From Pseudomonas viridiflava (GTDB lineage: Bacteria; Pseudomonadota; Gammaproteobacteria; Pseudomonadales; Pseudomonadaceae), in the NCBI GenBank assembly GCA_900596015.1, contig UVIF01000016.1, forward strand, positions 81,669 to 145,668: 64,000 nt of DNA, read 5' to 3'. Position numbers and translations under genes: made by a program. The notes under the pieces are model-generated. The model made no database searches. It was not told the origin of the DNA and saw only the letters and a list, made by a program, of their open reading frames with translations. Below are positions 32,625 through 42,971 of the stretch, in pieces. Each line of letters starts with the position of its first letter. Position 1 is the first letter of the stretch.

Positions 32625-35530
32625 TCGGCATCCAGATGCAGGGGAGTGATGATGCGCCCATCTTTTTCGGCCTGGCCCAGGGCTGCATCGATGAAGTACA
32701 CACGCTCGTCCGCCAACTGGCCCTTGTCGACCAGAAAGTCCTTGATACTGCCTGCACGGGCCTGCCCCAGCTGACGCAGCAGAGCATTGTTCGAAGCCCA
32801 TGATTTGAGTACCGCCTCGCGCAGCCTGTCGGTGCGGACCCGGCTTTCCAACTGCTGCCACTCCACCGGTGGCTGGCCCTTGAGCCGAGTGCGGTAGATG
32901 GCTTCGAGCATTGCAGGCTTGTCGTCTTCGGGTACTTGCATCTCGGCTGCGGTGGCAGGGACTTTGTCGCCGCGGCGCTGAGCCATCTTATAGTAGGTGT
33001 TTTGATACTCGCGCTCCAGGCGCTGCTGGGCGATGAGCGGCCCGTCGCTGGCCTGAACACTGGTGCCTTCGATTTCCAGACGCAGTGTGGGGCGTTCCTT
33101 CAAGGCCGCCGCCAGCTTCATCAAGGCCGCCTGGGCCTCGGTGCTCAACTCATCCGAACCTGGCCGGAACGATACCGTGCTCAGGTCTTCCGAGCCGCCG
33201 CCACTGACCAACCCACCGATGAACTTGAACGGCGCCTGAGCGGCACGAACCATCAGGTTGCGCAGGGTCTGCCAGACGATCGGCATGACGCTGAACTGCG
33301 GGCTGTTCAGATCGCCGCTCACCGGCAGTTCGATAGCGATCCTGCCTTGGGAGTCCTTGAGCAGTGCGATGGCCAGACGCAGCGGCAGATCGACCGCATC
33401 GGGGCTGTCCACCTTGTCACCCAGTTGCAGCTGTTCCACCAGCAGCTTGTTCTCTGCCTTGAGCTGGCCCTTGGTGATCAGGTAGTGCAAATCCAGATTC
33501 AGCCGGCCCTTGCGAATGCGATACCCGGCGAACTTGCCCGAATAGGGCGTCAAGGTGGTGAGCTCGACGCGTTTGAAGCTGGTGGTGATATCAAGGCTGG
33601 CCATTGGGTCGAACGGATTCAGCGCACCGGCGATGGTCACCGGAGCGTAGCGATCGACCTTGCCCTGGATGTCGATGCGTGCCGGTTTGGCCTGGCGGTT
33701 GTCGATCGTCCCTATGCGTCCGTTGAGTTGCTGAACCGCCGTGGCAAAGTTGGGAGTGAGGCTGAAGTCGGCAAAGTTGGCCGAGCCATTGTCGATGTCC
33801 ACGGCGCCGATGCGAATACCGAGAGGCTTTTGCGCATCTGCGGGTTTGCCCGCGCTGGCCGAATCGGCGGGCTGCGGCGGTTGCGGAATCAGCAGGTCGT
33901 CGATATTGGTGGTACGGTCTTCGTTGATCATGAAGCGTGCGTAAGGCTGTTGCAGCTGCACCCGCTCGATCTCCAGACGATCGCCATGGCGATAGTCGAG
34001 GCCGTCCAGAGTCAGGTGCTGCCATTTGACGAAATCGCGTTCCTTGAGCGTATCTAGCGTGTGCAACTGATCGATTTCAGCGCGGCCGGACACCGTCATC
34101 GCCAAGGGTTCAGTGCTGGTCAGTTGCACAGCAAGATCGCTGTCGAGCATGCCGCTGCGCAGTTCCAGGCGAATCAGCGGGCTGATGTAGGCCTGGGCGA
34201 CACGCAGGTCGATGTCTTGGGTGCTGACCTTCAGGCGTGCGGTAACCGGAGCGAGGCTGACCTCGCCGCTGGCCTGCAAGTGGCCTTGCTTGCCCAGCCC
34301 GGTGTCCAGCTTGAGCGTGAAGGGCGCGCCGTTAAGGCTGTCGAAGTCACGCAGATCCAGGTTGAGGGGGCCGAGCTCCACGGCCACGTTGTCGGTCGGC
34401 ACGCGGTCCGCCAGATGCACCCGGTAGTCACGCAACTGCACATCCTTGAGCAGAACCTGCCAAGGCTTGGCTGGCGCGGCTGCAGGCTTGCTGGCTTTCG
34501 GCGTCTGTGCCTGCATCTGCGCCGTCGTCGGGCTGGCGAACAGCTTTTGCCAATCAAGCTGCCCATTCGCTTCGCGGGCGGCCCAGGTTTCCAGGCCGTG
34601 ACTGCGTATCTGGCCGACCCTGACCAACTGCTTGACCAGATCGACCGATGTGTCGCTGACCTCCAGGCGTTCGAGCCGCGCCAGGGGACGACCGTCGGGG
34701 GCAGCGATCGCGAAGGGCGCAACGGTAAGGGCTACCTTGTCCAGGGTGAGCTCGGTCTGCTTGGCCAGGTTCAGGTTGTAGTCGGCACTGAGCGTGAACA
34801 CGCCCTTTTCCAGCACCAGGGGCACGCTGTCACGCACGTAGGGCCACCAGACGCTCATCTGCGCATCGGTCACCTTCAGCGAGCCTTGGGAAGACACCGG
34901 GCTCAGACCAATTCGCCCGCGCCAGTCGATACGACCGCCTTGAGGGCTGTTGGCCACCAGGGTCATATCGGCGTGATCGTCCGGCAGGGTGCTGAGGTTC
35001 TGCAGCTCCAGATTCATCGAGTCGTAGAGAAACTCGATAGGCTGGCTGGGACGCAGATCCTTGAAATGCAGATAGCCGTCAACCAGCTTGATACTGTCGA
35101 TGCGCAACGCGAAAGGTTCGGAAGGCTGGTCCTGTGTGGCAGGGTCGCTGGCGGGAAGCTTGAACAAGGTGCCCAGATTGAGCTTGCCGCCTTTGTCGAA
35201 CAGCACTTCGGTGCGGGGCTTTTCCAGCTCGACGGCAACCAGATGCAGCGCGCCGGTCCACAGGCTGTCCAGTTGCAGATTGGCGTACAGCCGGTCAAAA
35301 CCGACCTGCTCGGCGCCAGGCTCACCGATTTTCAGCCCCCACAAGGTCAGCTCGAGACTGAACGGATTGAATTCCAGGCGCTGCAACTGGGCAGGAACAG
35401 TGGAATAGTCTGCCAACTGCTGATTGGCAACCCGCAGCGCGATGCCGGGCAGGATCAGGAAGCCGAGCAGAGCGTACAGCGCTACCAGCGCCACAAGGGT
35501 GGCGGCGGTGCGTTTCAATCCTTTGGACAT
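32621..35530 (-). CDS. Large DUF748 (AsmA-like) envelope protein
   Basis: 969-aa protein. One N-terminal transmembrane helix (about 9-30, AATLVALVALYALLGFLILPG) anchors a very long periplasmic region rich in alternating beta-strand patterns, as in AsmA/TamB-type proteins; DUF748 signatures appear as FNPFSLELTLWGLKIGEP near the start and DFSLTPNFATAVQQLNGRIGTIDNR at about 595-620. The last 200 residues hold an OmpA-like-looking segment (STVSFRPGSDELSTEAQAALMKLAAALKERPTLRLEIEG). AsmA-like proteins have been linked to lipid transport between membranes; that role here is inference. It is coupled to the downstream DUF2845 gene. Confidence 0.85.
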   Translation of the reverse strand: MSKGLKRTAATLVALVALYALLGFLILPGIALRVANQQLADYSTVPAQLQRLEFNPFSLELTLWGLKIGEPGAEQVGFDRLYANLQLDSLWTGALHLVAVELEKPRTEVLFDKGGKLNLGTLFKLPASDPATQDQPSEPFALRIDSIKLVDGYLHFKDLRPSQPIEFLYDSMNLELQNLSTLPDDHADMTLVANSPQGGRIDWRGRIGLSPVSSQGSLKVTDAQMSVWWPYVRDSVPLVLEKGVFTLSADYNLNLAKQTELTLDKVALTVAPFAIAAPDGRPLARLERLEVSDTSVDLVKQLVRVGQIRSHGLETWAAREANGQLDWQKLFASPTTAQMQAQTPKASKPAAAPAKPWQVLLKDVQLRDYRVHLADRVPTDNVAVELGPLNLDLRDFDSLNGAPFTLKLDTGLGKQGHLQASGEVSLAPVTARLKVSTQDIDLRVAQAYISPLIRLELRSGMLDSDLAVQLTSTEPLAMTVSGRAEIDQLHTLDTLKERDFVKWQHLTLDGLDYRHGDRLEIERVQLQQPYARFMINEDRTTNIDDLLIPQPPQPADSASAGKPADAQKPLGIRIGAVDIDNGSANFADFSLTPNFATAVQQLNGRIGTIDNRQAKPARIDIQGKVDRYAPVTIAGALNPFDPMASLDITTSFKRVELTTLTPYSGKFAGYRIRKGRLNLDLHYLITKGQLKAENKLLVEQLQLGDKVDSPDAVDLPLRLAIALLKDSQGRIAIELPVSGDLNSPQFSVMPIVWQTLRNLMVRAAQAPFKFIGGLVSGGGSEDLSTVSFRPGSDELSTEAQAALMKLAAALKERPTLRLEIEGTSVQASDGPLIAQQRLEREYQNTYYKMAQRRGDKVPATAAEMQVPEDDKPAMLEAIYRTRLKGQPPVEWQQLESRVRTDRLREAVLKSWASNNALLRQLGQARAGSIKDFLVDKGQLADERVYFIDAALGQAEKDGRIITPLHLDAE

Positions 35531-35643
35531 GGAAATGAGGCCATCTGACGTGATCGGAGGTGCTTGGAGTATGGCACGTCAATGCGGTTCCTATGACTCA
35601 GGCCGCGTAAGTCATGGAATTTTCACCAGTTGCTGTAGGAAAA

Positions 35644-36660
35644 CTAGAAATTCAGGATCAGCGTCTTCAACGGTGGATGGCCGTCGCTGGAAGGGAAATC
35701 GGCGGCTGGGCTCAGCACCGCGTATTCACGCACAGGCCGTCCGGCTTTTTCGGCGCAGCGCAGCACTTGATCGCGCCAGTCGTCCAGGCTGACCTTGGCC
35801 AAATTGTTGCAGCAGACCAGTACGCCGCTGTCGGCTGTGGCAAGGATCGCGGGCTTGAGCAGGCTTTGGTAATCGCGCAGCAGGTCGACCGTGCCGAACG
35901 CACTCTTCGCCCAGGCGGGCGGGTCGAGAAAGACCAGATCGTATTGACGTTGCTGCAGGCGCGGATAGTTCGGCAGTTTCTGCCCGCGACGTGCAGTGAT
36001 GGGCAAGCCGGCCAGCTGTCGAATGGCGGGAAAGTAATCCGACTGGATGAACTGCATGGGCGCAAGATCGGGGTTCAGCGTGCCGTTCTCCGCACCGACC
36101 GCCAGGTTGCCTTCGGCAAAGTCCAGGTTGCACACCTCGCGGGCGCCGCCCGCTGCCGCGCTCAGGCCTACGCCGCAGGTGTAGGCGAACAGGTTCAACA
36201 CGCTTTTGCCAGCACTGTTTCGCTTGACCCACCCGCGCGCGTTGCGCAGGTCGAGGAACAGCAACGGGTCCTGGCCGGGATGCCGTCCGCGCACGCGATA
36301 ATTCAGTCCCCATTCGTGACCGATCATGTCGACCAGCGCCGCGTCTTCGGCACGATACACCGTGTCTTCCCGATCGATCCGCGAGTTGCCTAGTGAACGG
36401 TCGTTGTACACCAGCAGCAGCGGCGTCTGCAGGTGTTGCTCGACGGCGCCGTGCAGGGCCAGCAGGTCTTCGTGTGTCAGTGGCTGATGAAAGCTTTGTA
36501 TGAGCAGTTGTGGACCGTAGCGGTCGACGGTCAGGCCGCCGGCACCTTCCTGACTGCCATGAAACAGGCGATAGCAATCAGTGCCCTGTTCATGCAGTTG
36601 CTCGAGCAGCGAGGAGCGGACGTCGAGGGCGGCGCGCAGCGCCTGGATCAAAGCGGACAT
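35644..36660 (-). CDS. Class I SAM-dependent methyltransferase, RlmI/RlmK-like
   Basis: 338-aa methyltransferase. Motif I is VLNLFAYTCGVGLSAAAGGA (about 175-194), the acidic loop follows (VCNLDFAEGNLAVGAENGTLN), and motif IV is VFLDPPAWAKS, the DPP form typical of rRNA base methyltransferases. The region before it (LFLDLRNARGWVKRNSAGK) is shared with RlmI and RlmK. It lacks a recognisable N-terminal PUA domain, so the rRNA target is uncertain. The start at 36660 is MSALIQALRAALD; a Met 19 codons upstream is unsupported. Confidence 0.8.
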   Translation of the reverse strand: MSALIQALRAALDVRSSLLEQLHEQGTDCYRLFHGSQEGAGGLTVDRYGPQLLIQSFHQPLTHEDLLALHGAVEQHLQTPLLLVYNDRSLGNSRIDREDTVYRAEDAALVDMIGHEWGLNYRVRGRHPGQDPLLFLDLRNARGWVKRNSAGKSVLNLFAYTCGVGLSAAAGGAREVCNLDFAEGNLAVGAENGTLNPDLAPMQFIQSDYFPAIRQLAGLPITARRGQKLPNYPRLQQRQYDLVFLDPPAWAKSAFGTVDLLRDYQSLLKPAILATADSGVLVCCNNLAKVSLDDWRDQVLRCAEKAGRPVREYAVLSPAADFPSSDGHPPLKTLILNF

Positions 36661-36770
36661 GCACGGTGCCTGACGCAAAAAGAGGGGAAGCAATTCTACA
36701 TCAATTGCCTGGTGCAACGGGGTATCGGACCACCGCGACGCTGGCTTGCAGCGCCGCGGGATATCCAGGG

Positions 36771-38435
36771 TCAGCCGCGATGACGACCGCGGAAATAGTT
36801 GATCAGGCCCTGGGTAGAGGCATCCTCGGCCAGCGATTCGTTTTCACCGATCAGGCGCTGGTAGACACCCTTGCCCAGCTCCTTGCCCAGTTCCACGCCC
36901 CACTGATCGAAAGCGTTGATGCCCCACAGCACGCTCTGCACGAACACCTTGTGTTCATACATGGCCACCAGGGCGCCCAGGCGACGTGGGCTGATGCGCT
37001 CGACCACCAGCGTATTGCTCGGGCGGTTGCCGGGAATGACCTTGTGCGGCGCCAGTTTCTGCACCTCATCCTCGGCCATGCCGCGCTCGCGCAGTTCGGC
37101 TTCGGACTCGCTGCGGCTCTTGCCCAGCATCAGTGCCTGGCTCTGCGACAGGCAGTTGGCGAACAGCCACTGGTGATGGTCGGCGACCGGATTGAAGCTC
37201 ACCACCGGGACGATGAAGTCGGCCGGGATCATGTGGGTGCCTTGGTGCAGCAGCTGGTGATAGGCATGCTGGCCGTTGCAGCCGACGCCACCCCAGATCA
37301 CGGGGCCGGTATCGATGTTCACCGGCGTGCCGTCCTGGCGCACGCTCTTGCCGTTGGACTCCATATCCAACTGCTGCAGGTGTTTGGTGATGTTGCGCAA
37401 GTAATGGTCGTAGGGCAGGATCGCGTGGCTCTTGGCATCCCAGAAATTGCCGTACCAGACCCCGAGCAAGGCCAGCAGCACCGGCATGTTCTGTTCGAAC
37501 GGCGCCGACTGGAAATGCTGGTCCATGGTGTAGGCGCCCGACAGCAACTCCTTGAAGTTGGCCATGCCGATCGACATGGCAATTGGCAAGCCAATGGCCG
37601 ACCAGAGCGAATAACGCCCGCCGACCCAGTCCCACATCGGGAAGATGTTTTCTTCGCGGATCCCGAACTCGACGGCTGCGGCATTGTTGCTCGACACCGC
37701 GATGAAGTGGCGGTACAACTCGGCTTCCGAGCCGCCCTGGGCCAGGTACCAGCCGCGCGCGGCCTGAGCGTTCTTCAGTGTTTCCAGAGTGCTGAATGAC
37801 TTCGAGGAAACGATGAACAGAGTCGTCTCGGCACGCAGCTTGGCCGACAGCTCGTGGAACTCACTGCCATCGATATTGGCCAGGTAATGGCAGCGCACGC
37901 CTTTCTGGGCATACGGCAGCAAGGCTTCGGACACCAGTTCCGGGCCGAGGAAGGAGCCACCGATACCGATGTTCACCACGTCGGTGATCGGCTTCTCGGT
38001 GTAACCACGCCACAGGCCGTCATGGATGCGCGTGACCAGCTCGGTGATCTGGTTGAGCACCTTGTGCACGTCCGGCATCACGTTGACGCCGTTGACATTG
38101 AGCTTGTCGCCCACAGGGCGGCGCAATGCGGTGTGCAAGGCCGGACGGCCTTCGGACGCGTTGAGCAGTTCGCCGGCAAACATCGCCTTGATCGCGCCCT
38201 GCAGGTCGACTTCGTTGGCCAGTTGCACCAGCAGGTCGCGGGTCTGGCTGTCGATCAGGTTTTTCGAATAGTCGAGGAACAGGCCGCAGGCACTCAGGGA
38301 GAAATGTTCGAAGCGCTGTGGGTCGGCATTGAAGGCATCGCGCATGCTGAAGTCTTGCATGGCAGCACGGTGCTCGGTTAGCGCCTGCCAAGCGGGCAGG
38401 GTGGTCACGTCATGCGGGGTTCGGTAGTACGCCAT
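36771..38435 (-). CDS. pgi: Glucose-6-phosphate isomerase
   Basis: 554-aa isomerase of glucose-6-P and fructose-6-P. Signatures: [18 protein letters not shown], sugar-phosphate loop [32 protein letters not shown] (catalytic Glu), and [14 protein letters not shown] (catalytic Lys). Pseudomonads route sugar mainly through Entner-Doudoroff, so Pgi serves recycling and gluconeogenesis. The start at 38435 is [16 protein letters not shown]. It lies downstream of panC-type genes on the same strand with a 219-base gap. Confidence 0.97.
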   Translation of the reverse strand: MAYYRTPHDVTTLPAWQALTEHRAAMQDFSMRDAFNADPQRFEHFSLSACGLFLDYSKNLIDSQTRDLLVQLANEVDLQGAIKAMFAGELLNASEGRPALHTALRRPVGDKLNVNGVNVMPDVHKVLNQITELVTRIHDGLWRGYTEKPITDVVNIGIGGSFLGPELVSEALLPYAQKGVRCHYLANIDGSEFHELSAKLRAETTLFIVSSKSFSTLETLKNAQAARGWYLAQGGSEAELYRHFIAVSSNNAAAVEFGIREENIFPMWDWVGGRYSLWSAIGLPIAMSIGMANFKELLSGAYTMDQHFQSAPFEQNMPVLLALLGVWYGNFWDAKSHAILPYDHYLRNITKHLQQLDMESNGKSVRQDGTPVNIDTGPVIWGGVGCNGQHAYHQLLHQGTHMIPADFIVPVVSFNPVADHHQWLFANCLSQSQALMLGKSRSESEAELRERGMAEDEVQKLAPHKVIPGNRPSNTLVVERISPRRLGALVAMYEHKVFVQSVLWGINAFDQWGVELGKELGKGVYQRLIGENESLAEDASTQGLINYFRGRHRG

Positions 38436-38654
38436 CGCTGCAAATTTCCTTTTTCTTGAACTGCCTTTGGACATTGGAACGCTCGGCCGGTTGCGTGCCT
38501 GCTGCATCAAAAGATCCAACAGGCGGCCAGGGTGGTTGCGGGCCGCTGATCGGCTGCCAATGCACGGTTCGGACGCTGCACCACCTTAAACCGCCGCGCG
38601 CGTTCTGTCTGCGCCTAGTGAACGATGCGCGAGGGACTTTCAGGCTGTCGCGGT
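38436..38654. other. pgi-panC gap without panD
   Basis: 219 bases with no plausible gene. In P. aeruginosa panD (aspartate decarboxylase) sits exactly between panC and pgi; no frame here encodes its motifs. A CGGCCAGGGTGG-type GC-rich stretch near 38525 precedes pgi but I find no convincing promoter hexamers. Confidence 0.7.
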
Positions 38655-39524
38655 TCAGCCGTGTTGAGTGTCGTGATCGAGGTCCAGGTGCAGGTTGTCG
38701 ATCAGTCGGGTAGTGCCAAGATTCGCCGCGAGCAGAATCACCAGGTCGCGGTCTTCGGCAGTGGCCGGACGCAGGGTCACGGCGTGGCGGATTTCCAGGT
38801 ACTCAGGGGCGAAACCGGCCTGGGCAATGACCTGCCTGGCGTGGTCCAGCAGCAGCGGATAGTCGCGACGGCCCTGGCTGATCTGGGCCGCCACCTGGCT
38901 GAGCACCTGATACAACAGAGGCGCCTGAGCACGCTGCTCCTGGCTCAGATACCCGTTGCGCGATGACAGGGCCAGGCCGTCTTCGGCGCGCACGGTCGGC
39001 TCGCCGATGATCTGGATGGGCATATTGAGGTCGCGCACCAGCGCGCGAATCACGGCCAGTTGCTGGTAGTCCTTCTGGCCAAACACGGCCAGGTCCGGCT
39101 GGACCATGTTGAACAGCTTGCTGACCACCGTCGCCACGCCTTCGAAATGGCCTGGACGACTGCTGCCGCACAAGCCCTCGGACAACTGCGGAACGCTCAC
39201 TCGGGTCTGCCCGGCCATGCCGTCGGGGTACATTTCCGCCGCCGAAGGTGCGAACAGCAGGCTGCAACCTGCCTGGACCAGCCGTTCCTGATCGGCCGCC
39301 AGGGTGCGCGGGTACTTGTCCAGGTCTTCGCCGGCGCCGAATTGCAAAGGGTTGACGAAGATGCTCGCCACGACGAAATCGACACGCTGGGTGGCCTTTG
39401 CGACCAGCGCGGCATGACCGCTGTGCAGGTTGCCCATGGTCGGTACCAGCCCGATACGCTTGCCTTCGCCACGGGCACGGGCCACGGCGGCGCGCAGTTC
39501 TCGTACGGTCTTGACGGTGTTCAT
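38655..39524 (-). CDS. panC: Pantothenate synthetase
   Basis: 289-aa ATP-dependent ligase joining pantoate to beta-alanine (vitamin B5). It shows the nucleotidyltransferase motifs [43 protein letters not shown] and [11 protein letters not shown] (KMSK-like). The last residues, [11 protein letters not shown], are a short His/Asp tail. Its ATG overlaps the panB stop (ATGA). Beta-alanine must come from a panD placed elsewhere or another route. Confidence 0.97.
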   Translation of the reverse strand: MNTVKTVRELRAAVARARGEGKRIGLVPTMGNLHSGHAALVAKATQRVDFVVASIFVNPLQFGAGEDLDKYPRTLAADQERLVQAGCSLLFAPSAAEMYPDGMAGQTRVSVPQLSEGLCGSSRPGHFEGVATVVSKLFNMVQPDLAVFGQKDYQQLAVIRALVRDLNMPIQIIGEPTVRAEDGLALSSRNGYLSQEQRAQAPLLYQVLSQVAAQISQGRRDYPLLLDHARQVIAQAGFAPEYLEIRHAVTLRPATAEDRDLVILLAANLGTTRLIDNLHLDLDHDTQHG

Positions 39525-40321
39525 GAGGCGAATCCATGTTCGGGTGCGGGAAAATCCACCGCCTTGACGGCGGCGACATAGGCGCGCAGGGCGCCGTGAA
39601 TATCACTCTGCCCGGTCATGAAGTTTTTCACGAACCGCGGCACGCGGCCGCTCAGGGAGAGCCCGAGCATGTCGTGCAGAACCAGCACTTGGCCGTCGAC
39701 TGCGCTGCCAGCGCCAATGCCGATCACCGGGATCTTCACCGCCTGGGCGATGTCGGCAGCCAGCTCCACGGGCACGCACTCGAGCAGTAGCATGGCCGCC
39801 CCGGCCTGCTCCAGGGCAATGGCGTCGGCACGCATCTGGCGTGCCTGGATGTCCTGACGGCCCTGTACCTTGTAGCCGCCCAGCAGGTTCACCGATTGCG
39901 GGGTCAGCCCCAGATGAACGCAGGCCGGAATACCGCGCTCGGCCAGCAAGCGCACCGACTCGGCGAGCCAGGCGGCGCCTTCGAGCTTGACCATGTGCGC
40001 CCCGGCTTGCATCAACAGCGCACTGTTGGCCAGAGTTTGCTCGCAGGTGGAATAGGCCATGAAAGGCAGGTCGGCAACGATGAAGGCGCCTTGGTTGCCA
40101 CGTTTCACGCAACCGACATGGTAGGCCATGTCCGCCACAGTCACAGGCAACGTACTGTCATGCCCCTGCAGCACCATGCCCAGCGAATCGCCTACCAACA
40201 ATATTTCGACGCCGGCCGCGCAGGCGGCGTGGGCGAACGTCGCATCGTAGCAGGTCAGCATGGTGATCTTTTCACCCTTGAGCTTGAGGCTCTGCAGGGT
40301 GGTCAGGGTGAGTTCGGGCAT
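39521..40321 (-). CDS. panB: 3-methyl-2-oxobutanoate hydroxymethyltransferase
   Basis: 266-aa TIM-barrel enzyme adding a hydroxymethyl group to ketoisovalerate, first step of pantothenate synthesis. Motifs: [32 protein letters not shown] (metal site), [23 protein letters not shown], and IGIGAG. The start is [13 protein letters not shown] at 40321. Its substrate connects to the valine pathway (ilvIHC in this window). Upstream lies a 7-bp inverted repeat AACATCA-N7-TGATGTT (40356-40376) of unknown meaning. Confidence 0.97.
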   Translation of the reverse strand: MPELTLTTLQSLKLKGEKITMLTCYDATFAHAACAAGVEILLVGDSLGMVLQGHDSTLPVTVADMAYHVGCVKRGNQGAFIVADLPFMAYSTCEQTLANSALLMQAGAHMVKLEGAAWLAESVRLLAERGIPACVHLGLTPQSVNLLGGYKVQGRQDIQARQMRADAIALEQAGAAMLLLECVPVELAADIAQAVKIPVIGIGAGSAVDGQVLVLHDMLGLSLSGRVPRFVKNFMTGQSDIHGALRAYVAAVKAVDFPAPEHGFAS

Positions 40322-40564
40322 GAAAAGTATCCTCGGGCTGGCGCTGTATCGACACAACATCATCTGTCGTGATGTTTGGAAACCCACTCATAAAGGTTGG
40401 TTTCGCGCCGTTTGGCACCTCAGGGGTGCGACGGGCCGCCTATAGTCGTGAGCACGACCGGGGAAGTCAATTGGGTTGAAGGCTTCTGCTTGAACAGAGC
40501 GCGCTGCCATGGGTTCCGTGTGGGAATCACCTCTTTGTGCATAGGGCTCAACCCCCAAAGGTTC

Positions 40565-40598
40565 CCTGTGGGAGCGGGCTCTGCCCGCGAAGAGGCCC
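40565..40598. repeat. Single REP element upstream of the panB start / downstream of folK
   Basis: Matches the right arm of the REP pair at 3617-3652 over 33 or so bases (CTGTGGGAGCGGGCTCTGCC...GAGGCCC). It sits between folK (which ends at 40607) and panB, hence at the 3-prime end of the pcnB-folK transcript. Confidence 0.85.
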
Positions 40599-40606
40599 TA
40601 CCTGCG

Positions 40607-41083
40607 CTACAGTCTCTCCAGCCCTGCGAACGGGCAGGCGGCCAGCAGCGCGCGCAGGCTGCGGCCGTCCGCCAGCATGAAGCCCTCGTCAACCAGCTCG
40701 GCCAACGGATACAGCACGAACGCGCGTGCCTGCAGATGGTAGTGCGGCACCTTCAAACGGGGTTCGTCGATCACCCGATCGGCATAGGTGATGATATCCA
40801 GATCCAGGGTACGCGGCCCCCAGCGCTCGATACGTTCGCGGCCCTGCTCGTGCTCGATCGCCTGCAGCGCATCGAGCAGCGGCAGTGGGGCCAGCTCGGT
40901 GTCAAGGGCTGCCACGGCATTGGTATAGCGGGGCTGGCCGGGTAACAGTGAATCGCTGGTATAGAACGAAGAAACCGCTGTCAACGTGGTGCCCGGTAGT
41001 GCAGCCAGGGCCTGCAGCGCCTCGCGCAGTTGCCGTTGCGGGCTTTCCAGGTTGCTGCCCAGGCCGATGTGCACGCGCTGCAT
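40607..41083 (-). CDS. folK: 6-hydroxymethyl-7,8-dihydropterin pyrophosphokinase
   Basis: 158-aa HPPK, the step before FolP in folate synthesis. Signature RWGPRTLDLDIITYAD with the two Mg-binding Asp, and the N-terminal HIGLGSNLESPQRQL. It follows pcnB by a single base, on the same strand, the conserved pcnB-folK pair. The start is MQRVHIGLGSNL at 41083. Confidence 0.97.
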   Translation of the reverse strand: MQRVHIGLGSNLESPQRQLREALQALAALPGTTLTAVSSFYTSDSLLPGQPRYTNAVAALDTELAPLPLLDALQAIEHEQGRERIERWGPRTLDLDIITYADRVIDEPRLKVPHYHLQARAFVLYPLAELVDEGFMLADGRSLRALLAACPFAGLERL

Positions 41084-41084
41084 G

Positions 41085-42464
41085 TTACTCGTCGCCTTCT
41101 GCGCGCTTGCGCTTGGTGCCGGTACGGCGACGCTTGCGTGGCGCACCTGATTCGTCCTTGCCGCCCAGGTCTGCGATCATCTCGCGGCGTTCACTGTCGT
41201 TGCAGTCCTGATAGTCGGTCCACCACTTACCCAGGCCTTCGGTCTCTTCGCCGGCCTTTTCGCGCAGCAGGAGGAAATCGTAGCCGGCGCGGAAACGCGG
41301 ATTGTCCAGTAGCAGGTCGGCACGTTTGCCGCTGCGGCGTGGCAGGCGCTCTTGCATGTCCCAGATCTCGCGAATCGGGATGGTGAAACGCTTGGGAATG
41401 GCGACGCGCTGACATTGCTCGGCAACCAGTTCATGGGCTGCTTCCTGCATTGCCGGGATCGGCGGCATGCCGCGGCTCTGCAGGCGCAGTACGCGTGCCG
41501 GCAACGCTGGCCAGAGCAGGGCGGCGAACAGGAAGGCTGGCGTGACCGGCTTGCCTTGCTTGATGCGCAAGTCAGTATTGCGCAATGCCTCGCTGATCAA
41601 CGTATGGGTATAGGTCGGCGTGTCTTCCAGCGCCTGCGTGGTGGCTGGAAATAGCGAATCGAACAAGTGCAGGTCGACCAGCATCTCGAACGTGTCAGCG
41701 GCATGGCCGGACAGGAACAGCTTGAGCACTTCCTCGAACAGCCGCGCCGAGGGTATTTCGCGCAGCATCGGCGCCAGCTCGCGAATCGGCGTGGCCGTGT
41801 GCTTCTCGATGCCGAAATCCAGCTTTGCGGCGAAGCGCACCGCGCGCAGCATGCGCACCGGATCTTCCTGATAACGCTGGGTCGGATCACCGATCAGGCG
41901 AATCAGACGGTTGCGCACGTCGTGTACGCCATTGGCGTAGTCCAGAATGCGCTCGCTGACCGGATCGTAGTACAGCGCATTGATAGTGAGGTCGCGGCGC
42001 TGGGCGTCGTCTTCCAGGGTGCCGTAGACATTGTCGCGCAGGATGCGTCCGCTCTCGCTGCTCGAGGAACGATGGACATCCTGTTCGTCGTCTTCTTCCG
42101 GGTGATTGGCTCGGAAAGTCGCGACTTCGATGATCTCGCGGCCGAAATGGATGTGCACGAGCTTGAAGCGTCGGCCAATCACTCGGGCGTTGCGAAACTC
42201 GGCACGTACCTGCTCCGGCGTGGCGCTGGTAGCGACGTCGAAATCCTTGGGCACGATGCCCAGCATGAGGTCACGTACGCAACCGCCTACCAGATAGGCC
42301 TGGTAGCCAGCAGTCTGCAGGCGTTCGACGATGCCCACGGCGTGGCGGCTGAACTGGCTGCGCTGCAGCGAGTGTTGGCCAGCATTGAGCACTTCGGGCG
42401 TGGTACGCCGGTGCTGCGGATGACGCGCGGGAGTATTCAAAGACTTGAACAGCTTCTTCAGCAT
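41085..42464 (-). CDS. pcnB: Poly(A) polymerase I
   Basis: 459-aa class II nucleotidyltransferase that adds 3-prime poly(A) tails and so marks RNAs for decay. Catalytic domain: YLVGGCVRDLMLGIVPKDFDVAT (GG and DxD motifs), RRDLTINALYYDP, and YQEDPVRMLRAVRFAAKLDF. The C-terminal tail KRRRTGTKRKRAE is strongly basic, typical of PcnB and absent from CCA-adding relatives. The start at 42464 (MLKKLFKSLNTPAR) is preferred; an in-frame ATG 17 codons upstream exists (MRSFFVYG). It lies beyond crcZ and folK follows. Confidence 0.93.
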   Translation of the reverse strand: MLKKLFKSLNTPARHPQHRRTTPEVLNAGQHSLQRSQFSRHAVGIVERLQTAGYQAYLVGGCVRDLMLGIVPKDFDVATSATPEQVRAEFRNARVIGRRFKLVHIHFGREIIEVATFRANHPEEDDEQDVHRSSSSESGRILRDNVYGTLEDDAQRRDLTINALYYDPVSERILDYANGVHDVRNRLIRLIGDPTQRYQEDPVRMLRAVRFAAKLDFGIEKHTATPIRELAPMLREIPSARLFEEVLKLFLSGHAADTFEMLVDLHLFDSLFPATTQALEDTPTYTHTLISEALRNTDLRIKQGKPVTPAFLFAALLWPALPARVLRLQSRGMPPIPAMQEAAHELVAEQCQRVAIPKRFTIPIREIWDMQERLPRRSGKRADLLLDNPRFRAGYDFLLLREKAGEETEGLGKWWTDYQDCNDSERREMIADLGGKDESGAPRKRRRTGTKRKRAEGDE

Positions 42465-42524
42465 GGGATGCACTGTTTGAAGGGATTTTCGGCCATATAC
42501 GAAGAACGACCGCATGATGGGCGG

Positions 42525-42560
42525 GGATTCTAGCATTTAGTCGAGGGATGGTGTAGGAGG
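42525..42560 (-). promoter_or_regulatory. Possible pcnB promoter
   Basis: On the minus strand TGCTAGAAT (42535-42527) is an extended -10 (TGnTAnAAT) about 65 bases before the pcnB start. No clear -35 is seen at the expected distance. Confidence 0.4.
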
Positions 42561-42599
42561 CTGCACCGGTCGGCGCAAGCGGCAGGGCAAAAGCCGGAA

Positions 42600-42966
42600 A
42601 CTACAAGGGGAGCCGAAGCTCCCCAAGAAGTAGTTGCGTGCTCTGTTTTTGTTTTTTGTCGGGCTTTTTGTTTTTGTTGAGTGCCCAGCCCACCGAACCT
42701 GGGTTCGGGGGTGTCTCCCTATTCGGGAGCAAGAGCAAACGGATTGCTTTGGTCGCTGTGCTGTGATGATCAATGTGATCCAACCAGTTCTGGCATCTGC
42801 TTCAAAGCAGTTGTTGTAGTTCTCTGCCTGGCTGCGGGTTTCCCCGAATACAACGCCTCTCCAAAAGAATCAGTTAGCTGCGCCTCCGCCGTGTTGTTCT
42901 TGTTATGCGTGAGTCGATTCGTCTTGTTCTTGTTATGGATTTGCTTGCTTGTTGTTGTTCTTGTAC
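42600..42966 (-). ncRNA. crcZ: CrcZ small RNA (Hfq/Crc-sequestering)
   Basis: About 367-nt RNA between cbrB and pcnB, the exact crcZ locus of Pseudomonas, with near the 368-nt size I recall for P. putida. It carries five A-rich Hfq-binding clusters (AAnAAnAA type): ACAAGAACAACAACAAG near the 5-prime end, two copies of CATAACAAGAACAA, and two near the 3-prime end (CAACAAAAACAAAAAG, GACAAAAAACAAAAACAG). It ends in GGGGAGC-TTCG-GCTCCCC (42624-42607). CrcZ titrates Hfq/Crc and lifts catabolite repression. Short open frames inside it are meaningless. Confidence 0.93.
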
Positions 42967-42971
42967 CAGAG

